Below are positions 48,511-57,980 of a stretch of DNA of 64,000 nt, piece after piece. The notes under the pieces are model-generated. The model was given only the letters and a program-made list of their open reading frames with translations, was not told where the DNA came from and ran no database searches. The position numbers and the translations under genes were made by a program. The stretch comes from Planctomycetota bacterium. GTDB taxonomy: Bacteria > Planctomycetota > Phycisphaerae > SM23-33. The DNA is taken from assembly GCA_022705325.1 (NCBI GenBank), contig JAKJER010000013.1:62001-126000 (forward strand). The letters run 5' to 3'. How positions within the stretch are numbered: position 1 is the first letter of the stretch; the number at the start of each line of letters is the position of its first letter.

Positions 48511-49251
48511 GTGAGCAGGCGAGTGACTCGACGGGAAGCGGCGGCGATGGGAGCGGCGGCGATGGCGGCGATGGCGGGCGCGACGTGGGCCCAGGAGGGC
48601 GCAGCCACCACTCAACCGGCCCCTTCGCTGGCCCTGGACGGGGCGTTCAAGGATGGACTCTACACCCTGCCCAAGCTGCCCTACGACTACGACGCCCTCC
48701 AGCCGGAGTACGACGCCCAGCCGCTGAAGATCCATCACACCAAGCACCACGCCGGCTACGTCACCGGGCTCAATCAGACGCTGGAGAAGCTCCAGGAGGT
48801 CCGCAAGACCGGCGACTACGCCTCCGTCCAGGCCCTGTCGCGCAACCTGGCCTTCCACGGCAGCGGGCACATGCTCCACTGCCTGCTGTGGCACTCGATG
48901 ACCCCGGGCGGCAAGCCCATGCCCGCCTCGTTCGCCAAGGCCGTCGAGGCCGACTTCGGCACGGTCGAGGCCATGCAGGCCCAGTTCGCCGCCGCCACCA
49001 CCAAGGTGGAGGCCAGCGGATGGGGCGTCCTGGCTTACGAACCGGTCGGCAAGAAGCTCCTGGTTCTCCAGGCCGAAAGGCACCAGGACCTGGCCATCTG
49101 GGGCGTCGTCCCCCTGCTGGTCTGCGACGTCTGGGAACATGCCTACTACACTCAGTACGCCAACAACCGCGGCCAGTGGGTGGCGGCCTTCATGAAGCTG
49201 GCCAACTGGGACTTCGCCGCCCAGCGCTACGCCGCGGCCGTCAAGATCTAG
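48511..49251 (+). CDS. Tat-exported Fe/Mn superoxide dismutase
   Basis: A 246-residue SOD from GTG 48511 (AAAGGAG upstream). A twin-arginine signal (RRVTRREAAAMGAAAMAAMA) marks export of the folded, metal-loaded enzyme. Metal ligands are seen in HHTKHHAGYV, SGHMLHCLLWHSM and the signature DVWEHAYY. It destroys superoxide outside the cytoplasm. The usual ligand spacing is kept; Fe or Mn preference cannot be read reliably. Confidence 0.93.
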   Translation: MSRRVTRREAAAMGAAAMAAMAGATWAQEGAATTQPAPSLALDGAFKDGLYTLPKLPYDYDALQPEYDAQPLKIHHTKHHAGYVTGLNQTLEKLQEVRKTGDYASVQALSRNLAFHGSGHMLHCLLWHSMTPGGKPMPASFAKAVEADFGTVEAMQAQFAAATTKVEASGWGVLAYEPVGKKLLVLQAERHQDLAIWGVVPLLVCDVWEHAYYTQYANNRGQWVAAFMKLANWDFAAQRYAAAVKI

Positions 49252-49343
49252 CGAAAGCCGCATCACCGCGTGAAGACACCTCGGGCCCCTTGACAGGCAA
49301 GCGGCCTCGAAGGGTGTTTGTCTGCGCCATTTCGGAGACGATC

Positions 49344-49625
49344 ATGAACCTGACGACCCGACCCATCACGGTGACCAGGCCCTCCGAGCACGTGCTGGCC
49401 GAACTGGGAGTCCGGACCTGGCCCATCTGGACCTGCGAAAGCTCCACCTTCCCCTGGCACTACGACCAGAAGGAGACCTGCTACCTCCTGGCCGGACAGG
49501 TCACCGTCCGCGCCGAAGGCCGGGAGGTCACCTTCGGCGAGGGCGACCTGGTCGTCTTCCCCGAGGGGATGGACTGCGTCTGGGAAGTCGCCAGGCCGGT
49601 CAAGAAACACTACAAGTTCGGATAG
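49344..49625 (+). CDS. DUF861-type cupin
   Basis: A 93-residue small cupin: WPIWTCESSTFPWHYDQKE, then CYLLAGQVTVRAEGREVTFG and GDLVVFPEGMDCVWEV. Metal-binding His/Glu residues of cupin motif 1 are reduced to the HYDQKET region, as in the (S)-ureidoglycine-aminohydrolase-like DUF861 group. It follows the SOD gene by 92 bases on the same strand. Function unknown. Confidence 0.85.
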   Translation: MNLTTRPITVTRPSEHVLAELGVRTWPIWTCESSTFPWHYDQKETCYLLAGQVTVRAEGREVTFGEGDLVVFPEGMDCVWEVARPVKKHYKFG

Positions 49626-49735
49626 GGACCGGGGAACAGGGATTGGGGACGAGGGAATAGGGAATAGGGAACAGGGACGAGGGAATAGGGTCAGGGAACA
49701 GGGGCCAGGGATGAAGGACCGGGTAATGGGAATGG
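49622..49735. repeat. G-rich minisatellite
   Basis: Runs of GGGAATAGGGAACAGGGA-type words fill the start of the gap after the cupin gene. The same family in the opposite orientation occupies 39668-39779. Four or more GGG runs within 30 bases could form G-quadruplexes on the plus strand. Confidence 0.75.
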
Positions 49736-50048
49736 GGAACGGGCGGCGGCCTGGTCACTTCAGTGACCCAGGCGTGCCTGGCATGGTGCTGACAACGGAG
49801 CGACGACGAGGGAAGCAGCCACGTCTGCGACACGTGCGTTTGACTCCGCAAGCCGCGAATCGCTCTGCACTATTCCATATTCAAGCTTCGCGCACTATCG
49901 CTCAAACAGCGCAATACTTCTCAAACAGTGCACTGGGGCCGCACGGGCGGAGATCAGAGGTCTCTTCAACCGCGTCTTGCCCTGTGGGCGGGTCTTTCCG
50001 GCATTGCGGGCGGCGCGGGCGACGTTTGTCCTGGAGAAAGGGCTCGCC
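49736..50048. other. Gene-free gap before the GH106 gene
   Basis: Contains a second copy (inverted) of the TCACTGAAGTGA palindrome at 49751-49768. The remainder (to 50048) shows a probable ribosome site (GGAGAAAGG) just before the GH106 start and no gene. Confidence 0.5.
49751..49768. repeat. TCACTGAAGTGA dispersed palindrome, copy 2
   Basis: CTGGTCACTTCAGTGACC, reverse-complement relative of 20258-20275. Both copies lie in intergenic gaps near gene starts. Confidence 0.5.
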
Positions 50049-52742
50049 ATGATATCGAAAACAGTCGCACGCTCCGCCGCCCTCGCTGCCCTCCTGCTGG
50101 CCTGTGCCGCCCCAGCCCTGCCAGCCGGGCCGGGCGAGGTCGCCTGGCCCGCGCAGAGCCGCCAGTGTCGCCCGTGGGCCTACAACTGGTGGATGGGCAG
50201 CGCGGTGGACAAGGCCAACCTGACGCGCGAGCTGGAGCGATACCGCCAGGGCGGGCTGGGCGGCGTCCACGTCGTGCCCATCTACGGGGCCAAGGGCGCC
50301 GAGGACCGGTACATCCCCTACCTCGGCCCCAAGTGGATGGAGATGCTCGCCCACGCGATCGCCGAGGGCGAGCGCCTCGACCTGGGCGTGGACATGACCA
50401 CCGGCACGGGCTGGTGCTTCGGCGGGCCCCACGTCGCCCGCGACCAGGGCTGCCGGCAGATCGCCGCCAAGACCCTGCCGTTTCCCCGCGGCGGCAAGCT
50501 CGACGCCAGGGCCGCCGGAGGCGAAGTGCTCTACGCCGCCGTCGTCGGGTCCGATGGCAAGCCCACGGACATCACCGCGAAGATCCAGAACGGGCGCATC
50601 GACTACAAGCCGGCTGCCGGGGACAAGCTCGTGCTCCTCTCGCAGCGGCTGACCGGCCAGGCCGTCAAACGCTCCGCCCCCGGCGGGGGCGGGCCCATGC
50701 TCAACCCGTTCAGCCCAGCCGTCGTGCAGGCCTACCTCAAACCGTTCGCCGCCGCCTTCGACGCCGACACAGCCCCCAAGCCCCGCGCGATGTACCACGA
50801 TTCGTTCGAGTACTCCGGCAACTGGAGCGACGAACTGTTCGACGAGTTCCCCGCCCGCCGCGGCTATGACCTCCGCAGCCGCCTGGACGCCCTGGCCGGA
50901 CTGGGCGACGCCGACACCGTCGCCCGCGTCAAGGGCGACTACCGCGAGACCCTCAGCGACCTGATGATCGAGAAGTCCTTCCCCCTCTGGACCGCCTGGT
51001 GCCGCCAGCGAGGCATCCTCACCCGCAACCAGGCCCACGGCTCGCCGGGCAACCTCCTGGACCTCTACGCCCTGGCCGACATCCCCGAGACCGAGATGTT
51101 CGGGCGAGGCGCCCGCGACCCGCTCGCCAGCCGGTTCGACCCGGCCCGTTTCACCGAGGGCGACCGCAACATCCTCGTCTCCAAGTTCGCCTCCAGCGCC
51201 GCCCACGTCGCGGGCAAGCCGCTGGTCTCGTCCGAGACCTGCACCTGGATGGCCGAGCACTTCTGCGAGACCCTCGAAGAGACCAAGTGCTTCGTGGACC
51301 TGATGTTCGCGGCCGGCATCAACCACGTGTACTACCACGGCACGGTCTACTCGCCCGACGACGCCGCCTGGCCGGGCTGGCTGTTCTACGCCTCCACGCA
51401 GATGAACCCCCGCAACCCGATCTGGCGCGACGCGCCCGCCCTGAACGCCTGCATCGCCCGCTGCCAGAGCGTGCTCCAGGCGGGCAGGCCGGACAACGAC
51501 GTGCTGCTCTACTGGCCCATCCACGACCTGTGGCACGACGCCGGCGGGATGAACATCAACTGCTCCGTCCACGGCGCGCCGTGGTTCAAGCGCCAGCCGG
51601 TCGGCGAGCTGGCCGGGAGGCTGTGGGACGCGGGCATCAGTTTCGATTACGTCAGCGACCGCCTGCTGGCCGGCGCGACGGGCGACAAGGACGGCCTCAG
51701 CGTGGGCGGCCTGCGGTATCGCGCCGTCGTCCTGCCCGCGACGACGCACATCCCCGTCGCGACGATCAAGAAGCTCGTCGAGCTGGCCGAGGCGGGCACG
51801 CCGATCCTGTGCGACCGGCGACTGCCCTCCGACGTGCCCGGCCTGGGCCGGCTGATCGAGCGACGCGCCGAGTTGAACAAGCTGCTGGAGCGGGCCAAGG
51901 GCAAGCTCCAGGCCGGCAAGGCTGAGGAACTGATCGCCCGCGCGGGCATCGCCCGCGAGAGCCTGGTCGACCAGGCCGGGGTGATGGTCATCCGCCGCCG
52001 CCTCGACGACGGACGCTACTACCTCATCATCAATCAGTCCGCCAAGCCGATCGACGGCCCCGTCCCGCTCGCCTGCGCCGCCAAGGGCATCGCCATCCTC
52101 GATCCCGTCACCGGGCGCATCGGCGCCGCCAAAGGCGGAACCGGCGTCGATCTCTACCTTGAACCCGGCCACTCCATCATTCTGCGGACGTTCGAGAACC
52201 AGGAAGTGAACCTGCCGCCCTTCGCGTTCGTCCGCCCCGGCCGGAGGATCGCCGGCCTGCCCGGCCCGTGGCAGGTCGAGTTCATCGCCGGCGGACCGAC
52301 GCTGCCCAAGCCGTACCGGGCCGACAAACTGGAAAGCTGGACCGCCCGCGGCGACGGGGCGGCCGAGGCGTTCGGCGGGACCGCCCGCTACCGCACCACC
52401 TTCGACGCCCCCGCCGGCGCGGACACCGCCGCGCCACTCGTGCTGGACCTGGGCAAGGTCTGCCATTCCGCCCGCGTCCGCCTCAACGGGCGGGACCTGG
52501 GCGTCGTCTTCATGCCCCCCTACCGTCTCGCGATCGACCAGCTCCAGCCGCGCGGCAACACGCTGGAGATCGAAGTCACCAACCTGGCTGCCAACCGCAT
52601 CCGCGACCTCGACCGCCGCAAGGTCGCCTGGCGGATCTTCCACGACATCAACCTGGTCAACATCGGCTACAAGGGCTTCGACGCGTCCAGGTGGCCCGTC
52701 TTCGAGTCCGGCCTGATCGGACCGGTGACGATCAACCGGTGA
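50049..52742 (+). CDS. GH106-type alpha-L-rhamnosidase
   Basis: An 897-residue secreted protein from ATG 50049, with signal peptide ending near ALPA. The start RPWAYNWWMGSAVDKANLTR and GGLGGVHVVPIYG are typical of GH106. A barrel continues with YHDSFEYSGNWSDELF and ETCTWMAEHF. The last 180 residues form a beta-sandwich (LDLGKVCHSARVRLNGRDLG). GH106 enzymes invert alpha-L-rhamnosidic bonds. It sits among other secreted saccharide-active proteins, consistent with rhamnose-rich polysaccharide use. Confidence 0.88.
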   Translation: MISKTVARSAALAALLLACAAPALPAGPGEVAWPAQSRQCRPWAYNWWMGSAVDKANLTRELERYRQGGLGGVHVVPIYGAKGAEDRYIPYLGPKWMEMLAHAIAEGERLDLGVDMTTGTGWCFGGPHVARDQGCRQIAAKTLPFPRGGKLDARAAGGEVLYAAVVGSDGKPTDITAKIQNGRIDYKPAAGDKLVLLSQRLTGQAVKRSAPGGGGPMLNPFSPAVVQAYLKPFAAAFDADTAPKPRAMYHDSFEYSGNWSDELFDEFPARRGYDLRSRLDALAGLGDADTVARVKGDYRETLSDLMIEKSFPLWTAWCRQRGILTRNQAHGSPGNLLDLYALADIPETEMFGRGARDPLASRFDPARFTEGDRNILVSKFASSAAHVAGKPLVSSETCTWMAEHFCETLEETKCFVDLMFAAGINHVYYHGTVYSPDDAAWPGWLFYASTQMNPRNPIWRDAPALNACIARCQSVLQAGRPDNDVLLYWPIHDLWHDAGGMNINCSVHGAPWFKRQPVGELAGRLWDAGISFDYVSDRLLAGATGDKDGLSVGGLRYRAVVLPATTHIPVATIKKLVELAEAGTPILCDRRLPSDVPGLGRLIERRAELNKLLERAKGKLQAGKAEELIARAGIARESLVDQAGVMVIRRRLDDGRYYLIINQSAKPIDGPVPLACAAKGIAILDPVTGRIGAAKGGTGVDLYLEPGHSIILRTFENQEVNLPPFAFVRPGRRIAGLPGPWQVEFIAGGPTLPKPYRADKLESWTARGDGAAEAFGGTARYRTTFDAPAGADTAAPLVLDLGKVCHSARVRLNGRDLGVVFMPPYRLAIDQLQPRGNTLEIEVTNLAANRIRDLDRRKVAWRIFHDINLVNIGYKGFDASRWPVFESGLIGPVTINR

Positions 52743-52762
52743 GGCACAACAAGGACACCGCG

Positions 52763-53710
52763 ATGTTCAACCTCTTCAGAGCAGTCCCCTGCTGCCTGGC
52801 CCCATCGATGGCCGCCTTGCTGGCGGCGTCGCTCGCCCTGGCCGACGCGCAGCCCGCAAAGGACCCGCTGCCGCCCCCGGCCGCCGACCTGCTCAAGACG
52901 CTCGACCCGTTCTACAAGCAGCACGTCTCTGCCGGCGGCCTGCTGATCGTCGCCTCCGAAAAGGTCTCGCCCTACGCCCTGCGCGAGGTTGCCTACCTGG
53001 TCCAGCGGATGCTGGCCAACCGCCCCGACGCGCTCCAGGAGCTGATCCGAAAGCAGATGTACGTGTGCGTGATGGCCTGCGGTGAGATGCAGACCGACCT
53101 GCCCGAGTGCCGCAAGATGTCGCTGTGGTGGGCCAAGCGGGCCCGCGGCCTGGGCGGCCGGCCCGTCAGTTGCGGCGAGGAAAACCAACTCGACTACAAG
53201 GGCGACCCGTACCGCGGCGAGAACATCTTCATCCACGAGTTCGCCCACGGCATCCACGGCGCGCTGGGCCGGCTGGACGCGAAGTTCAACGAGCGCCTCA
53301 AGGCCCTGCACCAGGACGCCCGGCAGACCGGGCGGTTCCGCGGGTACGGCATGGGCAACCCCGGCGAGTTCTGGGCCGAGGGCGTGCAGTCGTGGTTCCA
53401 CTGCAACCGGCGCGGCGGCTTGGAGGTCCTCGCCGCCGACGGCAACCGCTACCGCGACATCGACACGCGGCAGGCCCTGAAGGAGCACCTGCCCGCCCTG
53501 GCCCAACTGCTCGACGAGTCGTTCGCCCGTAACCCGTGGGTCTACGTGCCCGTGCGCGACCGCGTCGGCCGGGACCACCTCCGCGGATACGACCCCGCCG
53601 GCGCGCCGACCTTCCGCTGGCCCAAACACGTAATCGAGGCCTACAACCGCATCGAGGCCGAGCGGGCCCAGAAGCGCAAGCAAGAGGAGCGGCGCGACGC
53701 GAAGAAGTAG
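52763..53710 (+). CDS. Secreted HExxH zinc metallopeptidase-like protein
   Basis: A 315-residue protein with signal peptide (MFNLFRAVPCCLAPSMAALL). Zinc-binding site IFIHEFAHGIHG (HExxH) and a later GEFWAEGVQSWF, whose Glu could be the third ligand as in gluzincins. The C-terminal 20 residues are charged. It starts 20 bases after the GH106 stop and is probably in the same transcript. It resembles anthrax-lethal-factor-type peptidases in the order of the two motifs; assignment to a peptidase family is tentative. Confidence 0.78.
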   Translation: MFNLFRAVPCCLAPSMAALLAASLALADAQPAKDPLPPPAADLLKTLDPFYKQHVSAGGLLIVASEKVSPYALREVAYLVQRMLANRPDALQELIRKQMYVCVMACGEMQTDLPECRKMSLWWAKRARGLGGRPVSCGEENQLDYKGDPYRGENIFIHEFAHGIHGALGRLDAKFNERLKALHQDARQTGRFRGYGMGNPGEFWAEGVQSWFHCNRRGGLEVLAADGNRYRDIDTRQALKEHLPALAQLLDESFARNPWVYVPVRDRVGRDHLRGYDPAGAPTFRWPKHVIEAYNRIEAERAQKRKQEERRDAKK

Positions 53711-53822
53711 GAAGCTCACCAACTGCCCGCACGCCGGGTCGCCGGATCGCTGACAGATGGGCAATTGCGGGACCGGCCCGAAACGGTACAGTATGGGCAT
53801 CTTCTCCGACAAGGAGTCGTCC

Positions 53823-56800
53823 ATGAACACGACGTCACTGATCACTCGTTTCGCCCCGATCGCTCTGCTCCTTTCGCTGTGCCTGCCTGCCCCGGCCGCC
53901 GAAGACGTTGCGACCCACCCGGCCCTGGCGGCCTCGGGCGTGAAGGGCGGGCTGGTCGTCCTGCTCGGCTGCGGGGACGGACGGTCCGCGGTCGCCCTGC
54001 GAGGCGGAGAGGCGTTCCTGGTTCAGGCCCTGGACACGTCCGCCCAGAAGGTCGCGGCCGCTCGGCGCCACATCGCCTCGATCGGCGCCTGCGGCGCGGT
54101 CACCGCCCGCGCCTTCGACGGGCGCCGCCTGCCCTTCGTGGACAACACCGTCAACGTCCTGGTGGCCGACGACCCGTTCGCCGTCCCGGCTGAGGAAATG
54201 CTGCGCGTCCTGTGCCCGGGCGGCGTCCTGTGCACCCGCCAGGGCCAGAAGTGGAACACACGGGCCAAGCCGCGACCCGACACCCTGGATGAGTGGACCC
54301 ATTACCAGCACGACCCGCAGGGGACCATGGTCGGACGGGATAAGGTGGTCGGCCCGCCGCGCCGCATCCAGTGGATGGGCGGGCCCAAGTGGCTTCGCAA
54401 CCACGATTTCATGTCCAGCATGAACGCCATGGTCTCCTCGGGCGGGCGGATCTTCTACATCATCGACGAGGGCCTGCGGGCCCATGTCTTCCTGCCCGCC
54501 CGCTGGACGCTGATCGCCCGTGACGCGTTCAACGGCACGATCCTCTGGAAGCGTCCGCTGAAGGACTGGCACCCGACCAACTGGCCCCTCAAGAGCGGGC
54601 CTGGCGACATGCCCCGGCGTCTGGTGGCCGTCGGCGATCGCGTCTTCGTCACCCTGGGCTACCGCCAGCCCGTTACCGCCCTGGACGCCGTCACCGGGCA
54701 GACCGTCCGCACGTACGACCAGACCCGCTCCACCGACGAGATTCTCTTCAGCGACGGCGCGCTCTACCTGGCGGTCGAGCCTGACAAGCCGCCCGTCGAG
54801 TACCGCGCCCAGGGAGCCTCCTACGGCGAGATCGGCCGGGCCAACTCCGGCTGGGGGTGGAGCCGCCAGAAGCCCGAGCGGACCGTGCTGGCCGTCGACG
54901 CCCGGAGCGGCAAGACCCTCTGGCAGCACAAGGACCACGTCGCCCCGCTGACGCTGACGGTCGGGGCGGACCGGGTATTCTTCTTCGACGGCGAGCGGAT
55001 GATCGCCCTGGACCGCTCGTCCGGCCAGCGGCGGTGGGCATCCGACAGTCCCGGCAAGGTCATTATCCGTCCCGCCACCGGCGCCGCCGCCCGCGTGGTC
55101 TGCCGCGACGACGTGCTGGTCATCTGCCACAGCACCCAGACCGCAGCCTTCTCGGCCAAGGACGGCAAGCTGCTGTGGCAGGGGCGAACGCTGCCCTCCG
55201 GTCATCACTGCCCCAACGACCTGTTCGTCATCGACAACCTGGTCTGGTCGGCACACACCGGCGTGCCCCAAAAGCAAGGCACGCACTTTGTCGGCCTGGA
55301 CCTGCACACCGGGGAGGCCAAGCAGGACCTGGTGGCCGAGAACCTCCCCGCCTTCCCCATGCACCCCCGCTGCTACCCCAGCCGGGCGACCGAGCGGTTC
55401 ATCATGACCGCCGGCATGGGCACCGAGTTCTACGCCCCCGGGTCGCGAACGGTGGACATCAATCATGTGGTGCGGGGCAGTTGCATTTACGGCGTGATGC
55501 CCTGCAACGGGCTGCTCTACAAGCCGCCTGACTCGTGCGCCTGCTACTACATGTCGAAGCTGGAGTACTTCTGTGCGCTGGCGCCGGCGGACGAGGCCCC
55601 CGCCGAGCCGCCGCCTTCCGACGAGCAGCGCCTGGAGAAAGGCCCCGCCTACGTCCGCGCCGCCGGGGCGCCCGAGCCGGCCGCCGCCGGCGACTGGCCC
55701 ATGTACCGCTGCGACAACTCCCGCAGCGGAGCCTGCGCCACCGGCGTGCCGGCCAAGTTGAAGCAGGCCTGGCGGGCCGAGTTGGGCGGGCGGCTGACCC
55801 AGCCGGTCGTCGCGGGCGGGCGGGTCTACGTGGCCGCCATCGACGCCCACACGTTGTACGCCCTGGACGCCGCAACCGGCAAGCCGATCTGGAACTTCCT
55901 CGCCGGCGGGCGCATCGACTCGCCCCCCACCGTCACCGGACAGACGCTGATCTTCGGCTCGGCCGACGGGTGGGTCTACTGCCTGGCCGCCGAGGACGGG
56001 AGCCTGGCCTGGCGCCGCCTGGTCGCTCCGCAGGACCGCCAGATCGTCGCCATGCAGCAGGTCGAGTCGCTCTGGCCTCTCCACGGCAGCGTGCTGGTGC
56101 ACAAGGGCGCCGTGTACGCCCTGGCCGGGCGGAACATGTTCTTCGACGGCGGGATGCGGCTGGTCAGGATCGAGGCGGCCACCGGGCGCATGCTCTCGCA
56201 GACGGTGCTGAACGAGCTGGACCCCAACACGGGCAAGAACCTCCAGACGCTGATCGTCCACAAGTCCATGCCGGTGGCCAACCCGGACATCCTCTCCTGC
56301 GACGGCAAGCGGGTGTACATGGGCGCCCAGCGGTTCAACCTGGAGGGCAAGCGCCTGGAGATCGCCTCGATATCGGCCAAGTCGGCCACGCCTCCCAGCG
56401 ACAGCGAGCACTTGTTCTGCCCCACCGGCTTCCTGGACGACCTGTGGTTTCACCGCACCTACTGGACGTACGGGGTGAATTTCCCCGAGGGCTGGGCGGA
56501 GTACAACATCGCCCAGAAGCGGGCGCCCAGCGGGCGGATCATGGCTATTGGGAAGTCGCGGGCGTACGGCTACCGGGCCGACGGACTGGGCAACACCCTG
56601 CTGCCCACGCCGCGATACCGCCTGTATGCAGCCGAACTCGGCGAGCAGGAAGACGCCCAAACAGAAGGCGGCGGGCAAGGCGCCGCGACCAAGGACGGGC
56701 GCAAGGCCGCCCGCAAGGGCGAGGGCAAGAAGAAGGCCCCCAAGACCAACCGCATCGACGGCGGCGCCATCGCGGGCAAGCACAAGGTGTGCTGGCAGAT

Positions 56801-57128
56801 CGAGTCGCCCCCGCTGCTGGTCAACGCGATGGCCCTGGCCGGCGAGAACCTGATCGTGGCCGGACCGCCCGACGTCGCCGACGAGTCCAAGATGCTCGGT
56901 TTCCTGCCCGGGGCCGACGACGAGGTCAATCGCTCGCTCCAGGCCCAGGAAGACGCCTGGCGCGGTGGGAGGGGCGCCCTGCTATGGGTCGTCTCCGCCG
57001 ACGACGGCAAGAAGCTCGCCCAGTACAAGCTCCAGGCGCTGCCCATCTGGGATGGTCTGGCCGCGGCCGCCGGAAGGCTGTTCGTCTCGCTCCAGGACGG
57101 CAGCGTAGTCTGCTGGGGCGGACAGTAG
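53823..57128 (+). CDS. Secreted fusion: SAM-methyltransferase-like domain plus PQQ-like propeller
   Basis: A 1101-residue protein from ATG 53823 (AAGGAG upstream), with signal peptide (ITRFAPIALLLSLCLPAPAA). Residues about 35-150 look like a class I methyltransferase: LVVLLGCGDGRSAVAL (SAM loop), QALDTSAQKVAAARRH, LPFVDNTVNVLVADDPF and RVLCPGGVLC. Beta-propeller blades of PQQ type follow (TALDAVTGQTVRTYD, YALDAATGKPIWNF, VYCLAAEDGSLAW). A Lys-rich insertion lies near 960-980. A SAM enzyme outside the cytoplasm would lack cofactor, so the domain may be structural or the protein may stay inside. Confidence 0.8.
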   Translation: MNTTSLITRFAPIALLLSLCLPAPAAEDVATHPALAASGVKGGLVVLLGCGDGRSAVALRGGEAFLVQALDTSAQKVAAARRHIASIGACGAVTARAFDGRRLPFVDNTVNVLVADDPFAVPAEEMLRVLCPGGVLCTRQGQKWNTRAKPRPDTLDEWTHYQHDPQGTMVGRDKVVGPPRRIQWMGGPKWLRNHDFMSSMNAMVSSGGRIFYIIDEGLRAHVFLPARWTLIARDAFNGTILWKRPLKDWHPTNWPLKSGPGDMPRRLVAVGDRVFVTLGYRQPVTALDAVTGQTVRTYDQTRSTDEILFSDGALYLAVEPDKPPVEYRAQGASYGEIGRANSGWGWSRQKPERTVLAVDARSGKTLWQHKDHVAPLTLTVGADRVFFFDGERMIALDRSSGQRRWASDSPGKVIIRPATGAAARVVCRDDVLVICHSTQTAAFSAKDGKLLWQGRTLPSGHHCPNDLFVIDNLVWSAHTGVPQKQGTHFVGLDLHTGEAKQDLVAENLPAFPMHPRCYPSRATERFIMTAGMGTEFYAPGSRTVDINHVVRGSCIYGVMPCNGLLYKPPDSCACYYMSKLEYFCALAPADEAPAEPPPSDEQRLEKGPAYVRAAGAPEPAAAGDWPMYRCDNSRSGACATGVPAKLKQAWRAELGGRLTQPVVAGGRVYVAAIDAHTLYALDAATGKPIWNFLAGGRIDSPPTVTGQTLIFGSADGWVYCLAAEDGSLAWRRLVAPQDRQIVAMQQVESLWPLHGSVLVHKGAVYALAGRNMFFDGGMRLVRIEAATGRMLSQTVLNELDPNTGKNLQTLIVHKSMPVANPDILSCDGKRVYMGAQRFNLEGKRLEIASISAKSATPPSDSEHLFCPTGFLDDLWFHRTYWTYGVNFPEGWAEYNIAQKRAPSGRIMAIGKSRAYGYRADGLGNTLLPTPRYRLYAAELGEQEDAQTEGGGQGAATKDGRKAARKGEGKKKAPKTNRIDGGAIAGKHKVCWQIESPPLLVNAMALAGENLIVAGPPDVADESKMLGFLPGADDEVNRSLQAQEDAWRGGRGALLWVVSADDGKKLAQYKLQALPIWDGLAAAAGRLFVSLQDGSVVCWGGQ

Positions 57129-57193
57129 ACCGCCGCACCGCCAGCGACGCCGCAGGGCACGCAGCTTCCCCAGCCTGGCAAAAGGACCCGCGC

Positions 57194-57931
57194 ATGGACA
57201 TGCAGTCGTCTCTCTCGCGCCGTCCCGAGGTCCGCAGGATTCAGGTCCTGCTGCGCCGACAGGCCAGCGCCGGCCAAGCCGCCGTCCTGGCCCGATTCTT
57301 CAAAACCGGCCCCGGCGAGTACGGCGAGGGCGACCGCTTCCTGGGCCTCCGCGTGCCGCAGGTCCGGGCCGTGATGAAGGAGACCGCCCCGGCCGCCACG
57401 CCCGCCGACGCGGGCGAACTCCTCCGCTCCCCCTGGCACGAGGAACGTCTCTGTGGGCTGCTGCTGTGGGTCCACCAGTTCCGCAAGGGCGACCAGAGGA
57501 CCCGCCGCGAGATCTACACCGCCTACCTGGCCTCCACCGGCAGGATCAACAACTGGGACCTCGTCGATCTTAGCGCCGAGCACGTTGTCGGCGGGTGGCT
57601 CTACACCCGAAGCCGCCGCCCGCTCTACCGCCTGGCCCGCTCGCGGTGCCTCTGGGAGCGACGCATCGCCGTCCTGGCCACCTTCCACTTCGTCCGCCGG
57701 GGCGAGTTTGACGACACGCTCGCCCTGGCTGAACTGCTGCGAAGCGACGAGCACGACCTCATGCACAAGGCCGTCGGCTGGCTGCTCCGCGAGGTGGGCA
57801 AACGCGACCGGCAGGCGGAGGAAACCTTCCTCCGCCGCTACTGCCGCCAACTCCCCCGCACCATGCTCCGCTACGCCATCGAACGCTTTCCCGAGCCGCT
57901 GCGCCGGCGCTACCTGAACGGCGAGGTCTAA
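57194..57931 (+). CDS. AlkD-type DNA alkylation repair glycosylase
   Basis: A 245-residue all-helical HEAT-like protein. It starts at ATG 57194 with AAAGGA upstream. AlkD hallmarks: FFKTGPGEYGEGDRFLGLRV near the start, GRINNWDLVDLSAEHVVG (about 113-130, with DNA-contacting Trp and Asp) and MHKAVGWLLREVGKRD (about 195-210). It excises alkylated bases without flipping them. It follows the propeller gene by 65 bases, but a functional link is not evident. Confidence 0.93.
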   Translation: MDMQSSLSRRPEVRRIQVLLRRQASAGQAAVLARFFKTGPGEYGEGDRFLGLRVPQVRAVMKETAPAATPADAGELLRSPWHEERLCGLLLWVHQFRKGDQRTRREIYTAYLASTGRINNWDLVDLSAEHVVGGWLYTRSRRPLYRLARSRCLWERRIAVLATFHFVRRGEFDDTLALAELLRSDEHDLMHKAVGWLLREVGKRDRQAEETFLRRYCRQLPRTMLRYAIERFPEPLRRRYLNGEV

Positions 57932-57980
57932 CCACGGAGGGCACAGAGGGAACGGAGGGATCGAGAAGAGACCGGCATCG

